A DNA stretch of 64,000 nt from CAITNM01 sp021298215 (lineage in GTDB: Bacteria; Pseudomonadota; Alphaproteobacteria; Paracaedibacterales; CAITNM01), in NCBI GenBank assembly GCA_046309815.1, contig JBKCOJ010000005.1, forward strand, positions 283,872 to 347,871. Direction: 5' to 3'. Positions within the stretch are counted from its first letter, which is position 1, and every line of letters starts with the position of its first letter. The notes below the pieces were generated by a model, which was not told the origin of the DNA, ran no database searches, and worked only from the letters and a program-made list of their open reading frames with translations. Shown here one piece after another: positions 63,690 to 64,000 of this stretch. Position numbers and translations under genes: made by a program.

Positions 63690-63763
63690 GCGGGTGTAGC
63701 TTAGTGGTAAAGCTCCAGCCTTCCAAGCTGGCTATGTGGGTTCGATTCCCATCACCCGCTCCA
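63690..63763 (+). tRNA. tRNA-Gly (TCC)
   Basis: Acceptor GCGGGTG/CACCCGC, anticodon stem CCAGC/GCTGG with loop CTTCCAA and anticodon TCC at 63722-63724, T-arm with GGGTTCGATTCCC, CCA encoded at 63761-63763. tRNA-Gly(TCC) upstream of tuf is a known arrangement, as in the E. coli thrU-tyrU-glyT-thrT-tufB cluster. Confidence 0.97.
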
Positions 63764-63864
63764 AAATTCTGTTCTTAGAATTTCTAGAATTTCCCCCATT
63801 TACGAATCTTTTGAATCGCGATAAACTAAGTCAAAATTTTAACTAAATTACTTGAAGGATTACC

Positions 63865-64000
63865 ATGTCAAAAGAGAAGTTTTCGAGGAACAAGCCGCAC
63901 TGTAATATAGGGACGATAGGTCACGTGGACCATGGGAAGACATCGTTAACGGCGGCGATAACGAAGGTATTAGCGGAGAGCGGTGGTGCGCAGTTTATGG
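63865..64000 (+). CDS. tuf: Elongation factor Tu, 5' part
   Basis: The first 45 residues (SKEKFSRNKPHCNIGTIGHVDHGKTSLTAAITKVL) are the conserved EF-Tu N-terminus with the GHVDHGKT P-loop. The rest lies beyond the window edge. EF-Tu delivers aminoacyl-tRNA to the ribosome. A GAAGGA site precedes the ATG. Codon choice here is unlike neighbouring genes: many G-ending codons and repeated GCG, ACG, GGG and ATA. Confidence 0.96.
   Translation, partial: MSKEKFSRNKPHCNIGTIGHVDHGKTSLTAAITKVLAESGGAQFM

Noticed and set aside
1..64000. CRISPR array, prophage, insertion sequence or rRNA operon
   Set aside because: No regularly spaced identical repeats, integrase, transposase, phage structural genes or rRNA sequence were seen.

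Overview
The window (about 37-38% G+C by eye, unmeasured) reads as a contiguous stretch of chromosome from a Gram-negative alphaproteobacterium with a reduced, AT-leaning genome. The gene content points that way: an RpoH-type sigma factor, an EipB/DUF1849-like envelope protein, an Rsm22-type methyltransferase, the pcm-rhodanese-tolC trio, PHA synthase, a flagellar gene set and many small exported Ala/Glu-rich proteins of unknown function. A host-associated lineage such as the Holosporales would fit, but that placement is inference from gene style, not from a phylogenetic marker. No insertion sequence, prophage, CRISPR array or rRNA gene was seen. No gene-free gap exceeds 300 bases.

Layout. 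1-9.6 kb: the start of an exported autotransporter-like barrel protein, a Wzy/O-antigen-ligase-like membrane protein, a TrpXYZ-type ABC importer, comM, an exported 2H phosphoesterase, a nitronate monooxygenase-like enzyme and rnhA. 9.6-15.4 kb: a minus-strand flagellar block (fliW, flgL, flgK, a flgN-like gene, flgJ, flgI) whose FlgI carries a large Pro/Ala/Thr insertion. 15.4-18.8 kb: tolC, rhodanese, pcm, tRNA-Cys, rpoH. 19-27.4 kb: an exported repeat protein, rph, hfq, tRNA-Leu, peroxiredoxin, a cation/proton antiporter, rnhB, rlmB, lpdA and an Rsm22-like methyltransferase. 27.4-32.6 kb: a His-rich exported protein, flhB-fliR-fliQ, rplU-rpmA-obgE. 31.9-37.8 kb: the cell-shape operon mreB-mreC-mreD-mrdA-rodA plus a methyltransferase. 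37.9-46.3 kb: brnQ, a HAD phosphatase, a secretin lipoprotein, a second Wzy-like protein paralogous to the first, an EipB-like protein and an LD-carboxypeptidase. 46.3-55.4 kb: pnp, rpsO, truB, a type IV pilin-like protein, an adenosine-kinase-like enzyme, an MFS transporter, an exported coiled-coil protein, rplT and rpmI. 55.5-64 kb: phaC, two tRNA genes, an exported helical protein, a YbhN-like flippase, pgsA, a phosphoethanolamine transferase, dnaK behind a CIRCE operator, tRNA-Gly and the start of tuf.

How the genes work together. Most of the window is housekeeping: translation, RNA decay, envelope growth and flagellar export. Two heat-shock controls are visible, RpoH and a CIRCE/HrcA-type operator before dnaK. 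Envelope functions are well represented: peptidoglycan elongation, a possible PG recycling enzyme, lipid A modification and two Wzy-like glycan polymerase/ligase proteins. A secretin, a pilin-like protein and ComM are scattered pieces of what could be a pilus or DNA-uptake machine. I found no convincing wholly new system. The best leads are the repeat-bearing FlgI insertion, the paralogous Wzy-like pair (one with no usual start codon), the exported low-complexity proteins and the aberrant codon use of tuf.
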